Shown: positions 1 to 5,553 of the stretch, one piece after another
Layout: every line of letters starts with the position of its first letter
Position numbering within the stretch: the stretch's first letter is position 1
Assembly: GCA_020062035.1 (NCBI GenBank)
Contig: JAGUXD010000149.1
Coordinates: forward strand, 1-6,476
DNA length: 6,476 nt
Source of the DNA: Candidatus Brocadiia bacterium
Lineage (GTDB): Bacteria; Planctomycetota; MHYJ01; JACQXL01
Direction of reading: 5' to 3'
Notes under the pieces: model-generated
What the model was told of the DNA's origin: nothing
What the model saw: only the letters and a program-made list of their open reading frames with translations
Databases searched by the model: none
Made by a program: the position numbers and the translations under genes

Positions 1-642
1 AATTTGGCCCGTATTAAAGTTATTACCCTGGATGGTGCGGACAATCTTTTCTATCTGGCGTGGTTTAGCTAAAGATAGATGTTTGGCCGTCGGGTAAGCC
101 TTAAGAATGGCTAAAGAGCCTACGGCAAAGGGGTTTTTAAGCGGACTCTGTTGGTATTCAGGGAAGACCAAAGAGAGGAGGGCTTGGGTTTGACGCTGAT
201 AGTCGTTAAGGTCTTTGATAAAACCATAACGGAGTTTAGTGACCTCCCTGAGAGATTGAACGGTTTCTTCAGGCACATAAGAGGTCAGGTAATCTTGTGA
301 GCGGATAAGACCCGCAATGACCAAGGCGTCAATATCGTCCGTTTTGGCCTTTTTCATGAGTGCCTGATGGTATTTGTTAGTTTGATAGGGATTAAGAACG
401 ATTACCTTGAAGCCCTTGGCCGAGAGGTGTGAATAAAGGTTTTCCCAGTGATTACCCGTGGCTTCAAGGCCGATCTTTGAGTTTTCGGGGGTAATATTCA
501 GGGAGGTAAAATAAGCGAGGAGTTGCTGATAACCCTCGGTGGTATTAGAGAAGGAGAGAGTTTTACCTAATTTCTCTCCATCGTTATCCAGGCAGATACA
601 CTTATGGGTCTGCTTAGCGATATCAATACCAAGGCTAAACAT
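1..642 (-). CDS. IS110-family transposase (DEDD / RuvC-like recombinase), C-terminus cut by window edge
   Basis: Reading the minus strand from an ATG at 642-640 gives 214 uninterrupted codons running off base 1. The N-terminus has the IS110-family RuvC-like fold signature: GIDIAK (D7), GLEATGNHW (E60) and KTDDIDA (D102, D105), which together form the DEDD metal-binding set. A helical, charged stretch follows (about residues 115-160, SLREVTKLRYG and on), as expected for the linker. The C-terminal Tnp_20-type domain with its serine nucleophile would be in the missing part; full-length members are roughly 330-400 residues. The start is supported by a Shine-Dalgarno AAGGAG on the minus strand at about 648-653. 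The reading frame shows no damage. Family knowledge: the protein uses a structured RNA from the element's own non-coding end to choose donor and target DNA. Whether this copy is active cannot be judged without the rest. Confidence 0.93.
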   Translation of the reverse strand, partial: MFSLGIDIAKQTHKCICLDNDGEKLGKTLSFSNTTEGYQQLLAYFTSLNITPENSKIGLEATGNHWENLYSHLSAKGFKVIVLNPYQTNKYHQALMKKAKTDDIDALVIAGLIRSQDYLTSYVPEETVQSLREVTKLRYGFIKDLNDYQRQTQALLSLVFPEYQQSPLKNPFAVGSLAILKAYPTAKHLSLAKPRQIEKIVRTIQGNNFNTGQI

Positions 643-655
643 AGTAACTCCTTTC

Positions 656-671
656 TGCCCCTTGAGGGGCA
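656..671 (-). promoter_or_regulatory. GC-rich hairpin just upstream of the transposase ribosome binding site
   Basis: TGCCCC and GGGGCA form a perfect 6 bp stem around a 4-base loop. It lies between the structured RNA core (676-872) and the transposase Shine-Dalgarno site, only a few bases from the latter. There is no U-tract after it, so it is not a standard intrinsic terminator. It could mark the 3' end of the bridge RNA, stall or attenuate read-through into the transposase, or hinder ribosome binding. The stem is directly visible; its function is inferred. Confidence 0.5.
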
Positions 672-675
672 AGGT

Positions 676-872
676 GCTTCAGCATGTGATGAGAGATTCC
701 TGCGCAGTTCTGCATGAGCATAGCCTCGTGCATAAATGGTAGTCCGGGTAAGGGACCCCATAGCATCCTAAATAAATGCTTTGAGGCAGACCGGCAGGAA
801 GCAATGGTCTTTCTCAAATGGTGTCGCCTAAGGCGACCCATAAGGAGGGGAAAATTGTCATCCTGCTGAAGC
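676..872 (-). ncRNA. Candidate IS110 bridge RNA (structured RNA in the element's non-coding end)
   Basis: This 197-base stretch lies upstream of the transposase and in the same direction, where IS110-group elements encode their bridge RNA (about 180 nt in the studied IS621). On the minus strand its first nine bases (GCTTCAGCA, 872-864) pair perfectly with its last nine (TGCTGAAGC, 684-676). A second helix just inside, GATGA (862-858) with TCATC (692-688), adds five pairs. Nested within are a perfect hairpin at 823-837 (GTCGCC/GGCGAC), a two-part hairpin at 780-818 (TTTGAG/CTCAAA, 2x2 internal loop, AGACC/GGTCT, 13-base loop), a hairpin at 762-780 (AGCAT/ATGCT, 9-base loop) and one at 711-732 (eight positions, one C-A mismatch). 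No convincing protein lies here. The structures are read directly. The bridge-RNA role is inferred from position, and the guide loops were not assigned because the other end and the target are outside the window. Confidence 0.6.
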
Positions 873-1008
873 GTTAATAAAGTTTTCCACATATTAACCG
901 ATATTAACAAAGAAAGAAAAAGAAGCAAAAAGAAAGAAATTTACGGATACGGATATCTTTAATCTTTCACTCTGTTATACAGGGTGATCATTATACGAGG
1001 AGGGAAAT
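873..1008 (+). promoter_or_regulatory. IS/host junction, purine-rich tract and leader of the hydrogenase operon
   Basis: This gap holds the probable edge of the insertion sequence and the upstream region of mvhG. ATATTAAC occurs twice (891-898 and 901-908). An almost pure purine tract follows (909-939, one C at 926), with AAAGAAAGAAA repeated at 909-919 and 929-939. TTTAAT at 958-963 matches five of six positions of a -10 box, but no good -35 box lies at the right distance, so the promoter is only tentative. A Shine-Dalgarno run (GAGGAGGG, about 997-1004) sits four bases before the ATG at 1009. Transcription could instead enter from the insertion sequence end. Confidence 0.35.
967..987 (+). 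promoter_or_regulatory. Leader hairpin / possible operator before mvhG
   Basis: TCACTCTG (967-974) pairs with CAGGGTGA (980-987) over all eight positions (one G-U in RNA) around the loop TTATA. It sits ten bases before the Shine-Dalgarno site of the small subunit gene. It overlaps where a transcript from the tentative -10 box at 958-963 would start. It could be a dyad operator in DNA or a 5' leader hairpin in mRNA; the sequence does not separate these, and the dyad does not match a regulator site I recognise with confidence. Confidence 0.4.
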
Positions 1009-2007
1009 ATGGCAGTAAGAGTGGCTGAGGAGTGGCTGAACATCTGTGGCGGATGTGAGGTCACGATTCTGGACATCGGCGAACCGCTCTTGGACCTTCT
1101 GCCCCAGTTGGAGTTCGTCCACATCCCGGTGTTGGCGGACAACAAATATTTCGGGCAGACAGGCGAAAAGAGCAACTTAGAAATCCCACAGGCAGATGTG
1201 GGAATCATCTCAGGAGGTATCCGCAACGAGAAAGAAAAGCATGTCGCAGAAGAGATGCGAAAGAAATGTAAGACAATCGTCGCTCTCGGCTCCTGTGCTT
1301 GCTTTGGCGGAATACCGGCAATGGCAAATATGTGGTCCCTGACTGACCTATATGAAAAGGTCTATCGGGGAAGCGTTACAACCGAACCAGGCGAGACTCC
1401 CAAGGAAAACCTACCGCCACTTCTTGATAAAGTCTATGCCCTGGACGAGGTGATAAAGGTAGATGTAGCAATACCGGGTTGCCCGACTTCACCGGACTGG
1501 GTGGTCGCCGCCCTGACTTCGTTACTCACCAGCAAACCTTTTGTTATGCCGGACAAGAGCGTCTGCGATGAATGCCCGACCAAGCGAGAAAAGAAAGCCG
1601 CGGGCGGGCAGATTAAAAGACCTTTAGAGTCTATGACCTTTAAGCAAGGAGAACCATGGGAAAATACCCGTTGCTATATGGAGGAGGGATATCTCTGCTT
1701 GGGACCGGTAACCAGAGCCGGATGTTCTGGTACAACCACAGAACCGGGCGAGGTAAAAGTCCCCCGTTGCATAAAGGGTTATATGACCTGCCGTGGCTGT
1801 TTCGGACCAATACGCAAGGGTGCTAATCCGCTCGTGGATATGATGACAGCAATTTCATCCATCGGATTGGATGCCAAACAGGTACCAGACCGCAGGGCTT
1901 TGCTCAACAGGTATATCGGCGGTCAGGGACGTCTGAAACCGATTCCTGAGCCCAAGGGACCTGCTCAAGTACAGAAAGGAGGTGCTCAATGGCAAGCAAG
2001 ACCATAA
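1009..2007 (+). CDS. mvhG: [NiFe] hydrogenase small subunit, group 3c (MvhG-like)
   Basis: This is the iron-sulfur electron-transfer subunit of a cytoplasmic [NiFe] hydrogenase (332 residues; MvhG is about 300). It has no twin-arginine signal, as expected for a soluble group 3 enzyme. Proximal-cluster ligands are visible as C13 and C16 (NICGGCE), C96 (GSCACFGGIP) and C158 (PGCPTSPDW). The C-terminal half has the further cysteines typical of MvhG for two more clusters: C186/C189 (CDECP), C222, C230 (CLGPVT), C239, C254, C261 and C264 (TCRGCFGP). It carries electrons from the nickel site of the large subunit towards MvhD/HdrA in known complexes. The start at 1009 has a strong GAGGAGGG site. Its end overlaps the large subunit gene by 19 bases. 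By eye the base composition is richer in G+C than the hdr genes downstream. Family assignment is secure; the group 3c label rests on the C-terminal cysteine pattern and the HdrC/HdrB neighbours. Confidence 0.93.
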   Translation: MAVRVAEEWLNICGGCEVTILDIGEPLLDLLPQLEFVHIPVLADNKYFGQTGEKSNLEIPQADVGIISGGIRNEKEKHVAEEMRKKCKTIVALGSCACFGGIPAMANMWSLTDLYEKVYRGSVTTEPGETPKENLPPLLDKVYALDEVIKVDVAIPGCPTSPDWVVAALTSLLTSKPFVMPDKSVCDECPTKREKKAAGGQIKRPLESMTFKQGEPWENTRCYMEEGYLCLGPVTRAGCSGTTTEPGEVKVPRCIKGYMTCRGCFGPIRKGANPLVDMMTAISSIGLDAKQVPDRRALLNRYIGGQGRLKPIPEPKGPAQVQKGGAQWQARP

Positions 2008-3437
2008 CTATTGCACCGGTCAGCCGAATTGAAGGTCACGCCAAGGTGACTATTCAGTTAGATGATGGCGGAAATGTTAAAGATACATGGGTTAATGTTG
2101 TAGAACTGCGTGGCTTTGAGAAATTCTGCACCGGTCGTCCGGTAGAAGAATTACCTCGCATTGTAACATCTATTTGTGGAGTTTGTCCCTGGTCGCACCA
2201 TCTGGCAAGTGCCAAGGCAAATGATGCGGTATTTGGCGTAACACCACCCCCTGCCGGGACAAAGTTAAGAGACCTCTGCAATAGTATTGCTTATTGCGAG
2301 GAACATATTCTGCATTTCTTCTTTTTAGGCGGAGCAGATTTTGTGATGGGACCTGATGCAGAGCCATCGGTAAGAAATGTCATCGGGATTGCCAAGGCAA
2401 ACCCTGAAATTGGTAAGAAAGTAGTCCGTAACCGTCACTTGGGCGCTCGGATGCTTAATATTATCTCTGGTAAATCTATTCATCCGGTTACCGCAGTTCC
2501 TGGTGGCTTTTCCAAACCGCTGACTGAGGACGAGAGAAAGAAGGTCGTTCCGATGGCGACTGAGGTATTAGAATTCGCAAAGTTTGCCATTAAGTTTGCT
2601 AAGGAGAATATCTTTCCGAAGTATCTTGATGCGGTCAAAACCCTCGCAGTGATTAAGACGGGTTTTCTGGGAACAGTAGCATCTGATGGCTCGCTGAATT
2701 GCTACGACGGGAAACTCAGATTGATGAAACTTGACGGTACTCATGTTGATTTCACTTATGAGAAATATACAGATTACATAAGTGAAAAGGTGCTTGACTG
2801 GTCATATCTGAAGTTTCCGTATGCCAAAAGTTGGAACGAAGGGTTCTCTATGGAGATTGATAATCCAAAGGGAATTTACAGGACAAATACTCTTGCGCGT
2901 ATCAATGTAGCGGACAAGATGGCGACACCACTGGCACAGAAGGAATTTGAGGAGTTCCGTAAGAATTTTGGCAGACCTGCCCAACTGACTCTCCTTTATC
3001 ACTGGGCAAGATTGATTGAGTTGCTGTATCATGCCGAACATACAGTGGAAATGCTTAATGATAATGATATCACAAATAAAGAGACTTGGGCAAAGGTAAC
3101 GCCAAGGGCTGCCCGTGGCGTAGGTTGTGTTGAGGCACCTCGTGGAACACTTATCCACGATTATACTACAGATGCCGAAGGGATGGTAACCAATTGCAAT
3201 CTGATTGTGGGAACAACCCATAATAATGCGCCCATCAATATGTCAGTCAAACAGGCGGCTAAACTGCTTATCAAGGATGGCAAGTATGACCAGGGGGTCT
3301 TGAACCGCGTTGAGATGGCTATCAGGGCTTATGACCCTTGCCTTTCCTGTGCGACGCATAATCTTGATGGGACCTTACCTGTTAAGATTACTATTACAGA
3401 TTCTAAAGGCAAGGTGATTGGGGAACTAAAGAACTAA
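1989..3437 (+). CDS. mvhA: [NiFe] hydrogenase large (catalytic) subunit, group 3c (MvhA-like)
   Basis: This subunit binds the Ni-Fe(CN)2CO centre and performs reversible H2 cleavage. At 482 residues it is in the usual range. The N-terminus has the L1 signature PVSRIEGH (residues 10-17). The first metal-binding pair is SICGVCPWSHH (C63, C66) and the second is DPCLSCATH (residues 449-457; C451, C454). The conserved histidine at 457 is followed by 25 more residues, the extension that a maturation endopeptidase removes after nickel insertion. A candidate enzyme is encoded by the next gene. Translation is probably coupled to the small subunit: the ATG at 1989 lies inside the end of that gene and is preceded by AAGGAGG at 1976-1982. 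The coding region ends where a repeat element begins (from about 3438). No active-site residue is missing. Confidence 0.95.
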   Translation: MASKTITIAPVSRIEGHAKVTIQLDDGGNVKDTWVNVVELRGFEKFCTGRPVEELPRIVTSICGVCPWSHHLASAKANDAVFGVTPPPAGTKLRDLCNSIAYCEEHILHFFFLGGADFVMGPDAEPSVRNVIGIAKANPEIGKKVVRNRHLGARMLNIISGKSIHPVTAVPGGFSKPLTEDERKKVVPMATEVLEFAKFAIKFAKENIFPKYLDAVKTLAVIKTGFLGTVASDGSLNCYDGKLRLMKLDGTHVDFTYEKYTDYISEKVLDWSYLKFPYAKSWNEGFSMEIDNPKGIYRTNTLARINVADKMATPLAQKEFEEFRKNFGRPAQLTLLYHWARLIELLYHAEHTVEMLNDNDITNKETWAKVTPRAARGVGCVEAPRGTLIHDYTTDAEGMVTNCNLIVGTTHNNAPINMSVKQAAKLLIKDGKYDQGVLNRVEMAIRAYDPCLSCATHNLDGTLPVKITITDSKGKVIGELKN

Positions 3438-3520
3438 AGGAGTTAGGAGTTAAGAGTTCGGGGTTCGGAGTAATTGATAAATACTCCGAACTCCCGACCC
3501 CGAACTACGAACTATAAAGT
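3438..3520. repeat. Inverted-repeat element (empty, MITE-like hairpin) between mvhA and the protease gene
   Basis: Almost the whole intergenic gap is one imperfect palindrome of GGAGTT/TTCGG units. GTTCGGAGTA (3463-3472) pairs perfectly with TACTCCGAAC (3482-3491) around a 9-base loop. Outside that, AGTTCGGG (3455-3462) pairs with CCCGAACT (3499-3506), with a 7-base bulge at 3492-3498. GGAGTT and GAACTA-type units continue on both sides. The 11-mer GGTTCGGAGTA recurs at 5542-5552 at the left edge of the S23 remnant after hdrB, so the two are probably the same repeat family. No run of T follows, so it is not a classic terminator, although in mRNA it would form a strong hairpin inside the operon. 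Confidence 0.75.
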
Positions 3521-3522
3521 CA

Positions 3523-4140
3523 ATGGATTCGCCAGACTATTACACAAAAAAGATTCTCGTTCTCGGCTGTGGGAATATCCTTTACGGCGATGACGGCTTT
3601 GGTCCTGTTGTTGCTGATTATTTAATAAGCAATTATAAAATACCGGAAAATGCCGCAGTGTTAAATCTGGGCTTAAGCACCAGAGGTTTTATATTTGATA
3701 TTTTATTGAGTGAGCAAAAACCGAAACGCATTATTATTGTTGATGCGGTTTCGTATCCGCCAAAGGCGGATCTGTCCGGCCCAGGCGGGACACAGGGTAG
3801 CAAGAAGAAGACCGCATCAGATGATGGCAGGGAACCCGGGGAGATATTTGAGGTTCCTTTAGATAATTTGGTAAAAGAGAAAGTAGACGACTTTTCATTC
3901 CATCAGGGACCAACATCTAATTTATTAAAAGAATTAAGGGATATCTGCGGGGTAGAGATTGTGATTATTGCGGCTCAACCTGAGAGTATTTCCACCGAAA
4001 TGAAACAGGGTTTATCTGAACCGCTAAAAAAAGCGGTTATTGAGATGAGCGAACTAATTTATAATAGATATTTGAATCCTAATGTAGATAAGGAGAATTT
4101 GAACTATGTCCACTCAAACTGCAATTATCCCCGATGCTAA
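3523..4140 (+). CDS. [NiFe] hydrogenase maturation endopeptidase (M52; HycI/FrhD/HyaD family) with an in-frame insertion
   Basis: This is the nickel-dependent checkpoint protease that cuts the C-terminal extension off the large subunit; the mvhA product next door ends with such an extension after DPCLSCATH. Family motifs are GCGNILYGDDGFGP (residues 15-28, metal-binding D24), IIIVDA (D74) and FHQGPTSNLL (H127), equivalent to the Asp/Glu, Asp and His ligands of HycI and HybD. D74 and H127 are 53 residues apart, against about 28-31 in HycI and HybD. The excess is residues about 77-102, a Pro/Gly/Ser/Lys-rich stretch encoded by a palindromic repeat (3754-3828). The core strands on both sides are intact and in frame, so the protein may still fold with the insert as a surface loop. 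The ATG at 3523 has no clear Shine-Dalgarno site and directly follows a hairpin element. The last 35 bases overlap hdrC. Confidence 0.9.
   Translation: MDSPDYYTKKILVLGCGNILYGDDGFGPVVADYLISNYKIPENAAVLNLGLSTRGFIFDILLSEQKPKRIIIVDAVSYPPKADLSGPGGTQGSKKKTASDDGREPGEIFEVPLDNLVKEKVDDFSFHQGPTSNLLKELRDICGVEIVIIAAQPESISTEMKQGLSEPLKKAVIEMSELIYNRYLNPNVDKENLNYVHSNCNYPRC
3754..3828. repeat. GC-rich palindromic element inserted in frame in the protease gene
   Basis: Two adjacent hairpins are visible. ATCCGCC (3755-3761) pairs with GGCGGAT (3765-3771) around AAA. GTCCGGCC (3774-3781) pairs with GGCGGGAC (3784-3791) with one mismatch; the two central pairs would open to leave a usable loop. A non-palindromic Lys/Ser/Asp-coding tail runs to about 3828. 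The stretch is richer in G+C than the AT-rich gene around it and falls exactly where the protein is about 25 residues too long for its family. The ends are estimated from protein length and composition and may be off by several bases. It resembles in principle the palindromic elements known to insert in frame in Rickettsia genes, but is not claimed to be related to them. Confidence 0.65.
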
Positions 4141-4681
4141 ATTCCTCAAACAGATTGATAAAAAGATTAAGGTAAATGCAAATCTGTGTTACCAGTGTCG
4201 TAAATGTTCTGCGGGTTGCCCGATGAGTTATGCAATGGATTATACTCCAGCGCAACTGATTCATGCCATCCGATTAGGACTTAAGGATTTGGTGATTAAT
4301 AGTAAAACGATGTGGATGTGCTCATCCTGTCAGACCTGCACTACCCGCTGTCCGCAAGAGGTTGATATTGCGAAAATAATGGATACAGTCAAAATTATAG
4401 CGGTTTCAGAAGGAATTAAACCCCCTGTTTCAAGTGTTCATATATTTAATAAAGCGGCTTTACGCAATATCAAATGGTTCGGCAGGATGTATGAATTAGG
4501 ACTAATCGGCGACCTTAAATTACGCACCTTTGAATTCTTCAAGGATATGGGATTAGGTGTGAAAATGTTCCTTAAGGGTAAACTGAAAATTATACCTTCT
4601 CTTTCACTCAACAGAACGTTAACTACATTTAATATATTTTCCAGAGTAAGTAAAAAGGAAAAAGCGGAAAGTAATAACTAA
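4106..4681 (+). CDS. hdrC: Heterodisulfide reductase subunit C (HdrC), iron-sulfur protein
   Basis: HdrC is the small 2x[4Fe-4S] subunit that passes electrons from HdrA to the catalytic subunit HdrB. The 191-residue length is normal. Two ferredoxin-type motifs are clear: CYQCRKCSAGCP (C28, C31, C34, C38) and CSSCQTCTTRCP (C72, C75, C78, C82). They are followed by the helical C-terminal region with KPPVSSVHIFNKA, as in soluble HdrC. There are no membrane segments, so this is the soluble HdrABC type and not HdrDE. The start at 4106 lies inside the end of the protease gene and is preceded by AAGGAG at about 4088-4093, with rather long spacing. The stop shares one base with the hdrB start (TAATG), so translation is coupled. 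In bacteria lacking coenzymes M and B the true disulfide or other acceptor of such HdrBC modules is not known from sequence. Confidence 0.93.
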   Translation: MSTQTAIIPDAKFLKQIDKKIKVNANLCYQCRKCSAGCPMSYAMDYTPAQLIHAIRLGLKDLVINSKTMWMCSSCQTCTTRCPQEVDIAKIMDTVKIIAVSEGIKPPVSSVHIFNKAALRNIKWFGRMYELGLIGDLKLRTFEFFKDMGLGVKMFLKGKLKIIPSLSLNRTLTTFNIFSRVSKKEKAESNN

Positions 4682-5553
4682 TGAGTACAAAATATGCATA
4701 TTATCCTGGTTGCTCATTACATTCTACTGGCTCAGAATATGATATGTCATTCAAACTTGTTGCCAAGAAATTAGGAATAGAATTAGAAGAAGTGCCTGGC
4801 TGGGTGTGTTGCGGGACTTCACCGGCACATAGTAGTTCACATCTTCTGGCAGTATCATTACCTATAAAAAATCTCGCATTAGTTGAAGATACTGGACACA
4901 AAGAAGTTGCGGTTCCTTGTGCGGCTTGCTATTCTCGTTTTAAGTCTGCCTTATATGAAATTGACCACGATAAAAAACTCGCTGAAGATACCAAAGAAAT
5001 TATCGGCTCTTCATTCCACAATAAAGTAAAGGTTATGCATCCATTAGAAATATTTGCCAAAATCACGTCTCAAGAATTAAAGGACAAAGTAAAAGAAACA
5101 CCAAAAGATATGAGAGTAGTTTGTTATTACGGATGTCTTCTGACCAGACCACCGAAAGTAATGCAATTTGATGATGTAGAATACCCAATGACAATGGATA
5201 AGGTGCTGGAAAACACAGGTTATGAAGTGTTGGATTGGTCGTATAAAACAGATTGCTGCGGTGCGACCTTTTCTTTAACTGAAACAGATGCAGTATTAAA
5301 CCTTTGTCAGAAGATTCTAAAGAATGCGCAGGAAGTCGGTGCCACTGCAATCGCGGTTGCCTGTCCGCTCTGTCATGCTAATCTGGACACCCGCCAGACA
5401 GATATTAATACAAAATATAACACCGATTATAATATTCCAATATATTACTTTACCCAATTGATGGGATTAGCATTCGGATTTAACCAGAAAGAGTTGGGAA
5501 TAACCAAACATCTGACACCAGTTCCGATGTACATCGGGAGTGGTTCGGAGTAG
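4681..5553 (+). CDS. hdrB: Heterodisulfide reductase subunit B (HdrB), catalytic subunit with two CCG domains
   Basis: HdrB is the disulfide-reducing subunit carrying two noncubane [4Fe-4S] clusters. It has 290 residues, as usual for the family. The first CCG domain shows YYPGC (C11), WVCCG (C43, C44) and PCAACY (C80, C83). The second shows YYGC (C152), DCCGA (C192, C193) and ACPLCH (C228, C231). All ten expected ligand cysteines are present. It starts on the last base of the hdrC stop codon. The last codons (SGSE) and the TAG stop lie within a repeat unit, GGTTCGGAGTAG, shared with the hairpin before the protease gene, so the native C-terminus was probably altered slightly by repeat insertion. 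No hdrA or mvhD follows it. The family is certain; the physiological substrate is open. Confidence 0.94.
   Translation: MSTKYAYYPGCSLHSTGSEYDMSFKLVAKKLGIELEEVPGWVCCGTSPAHSSSHLLAVSLPIKNLALVEDTGHKEVAVPCAACYSRFKSALYEIDHDKKLAEDTKEIIGSSFHNKVKVMHPLEIFAKITSQELKDKVKETPKDMRVVCYYGCLLTRPPKVMQFDDVEYPMTMDKVLENTGYEVLDWSYKTDCCGATFSLTETDAVLNLCQKILKNAQEVGATAIAVACPLCHANLDTRQTDINTKYNTDYNIPIYYFTQLMGLAFGFNQKELGITKHLTPVPMYIGSGSE

Larger units (their letters stand above)
1..900 (-). mobile_element. IS110-family insertion sequence, 5' (left-end) part; right boundary approximate
   Basis: The element is recognised from the transposase (1-642) and from the long structured non-coding stretch upstream of it. In the IS110 group, the end upstream of the transposase is the long non-coding one that encodes the bridge RNA; in the IS1111 group it is the downstream end. 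This layout therefore points to the IS110 group. These elements usually lack terminal inverted repeats and make little or no target duplication, so the outer edge cannot be read directly. It should lie outside the RNA core, somewhere in about 873-910. The rest of the transposase and the other end lie before base 1. The element points away from the hydrogenase operon and its end is about 100 bases from the first hydrogenase start codon. Confidence 0.8.

Noticed and set aside
867..910. Terminal inverted repeats or a target-site duplication marking the exact insertion-sequence edge
   Set aside because: The only repeats here are the closing helix of the RNA and the ATATTAAC direct repeat. IS110-group elements usually lack terminal repeats and the other end is outside the window, so the exact edge cannot be set.
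635..928. Minus-strand reading frame of about 97 codons across the non-coding end of the insertion sequence
   Set aside because: It overlaps the dense hairpins of the candidate bridge RNA and the transposase start, and its translation resembles no family I recognise. The RNA explanation fits better.
891..939. CRISPR-like or tandem-repeat array in the AAAGAAAGAAA / ATATTAAC region
   Set aside because: There are only two short copies of each unit, with low complexity and no regular spacers.
2802..3221. 139-codon minus-strand frame inside mvhA
   Set aside because: It is antisense to a certain hydrogenase large subunit, and the translation is Cys/Ile-rich with no family resemblance.
3754..3828. 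Frameshift or pseudogene status of the maturation protease
   Set aside because: The extra stretch keeps the frame, and all three metal ligands and the flanking core strands are present.
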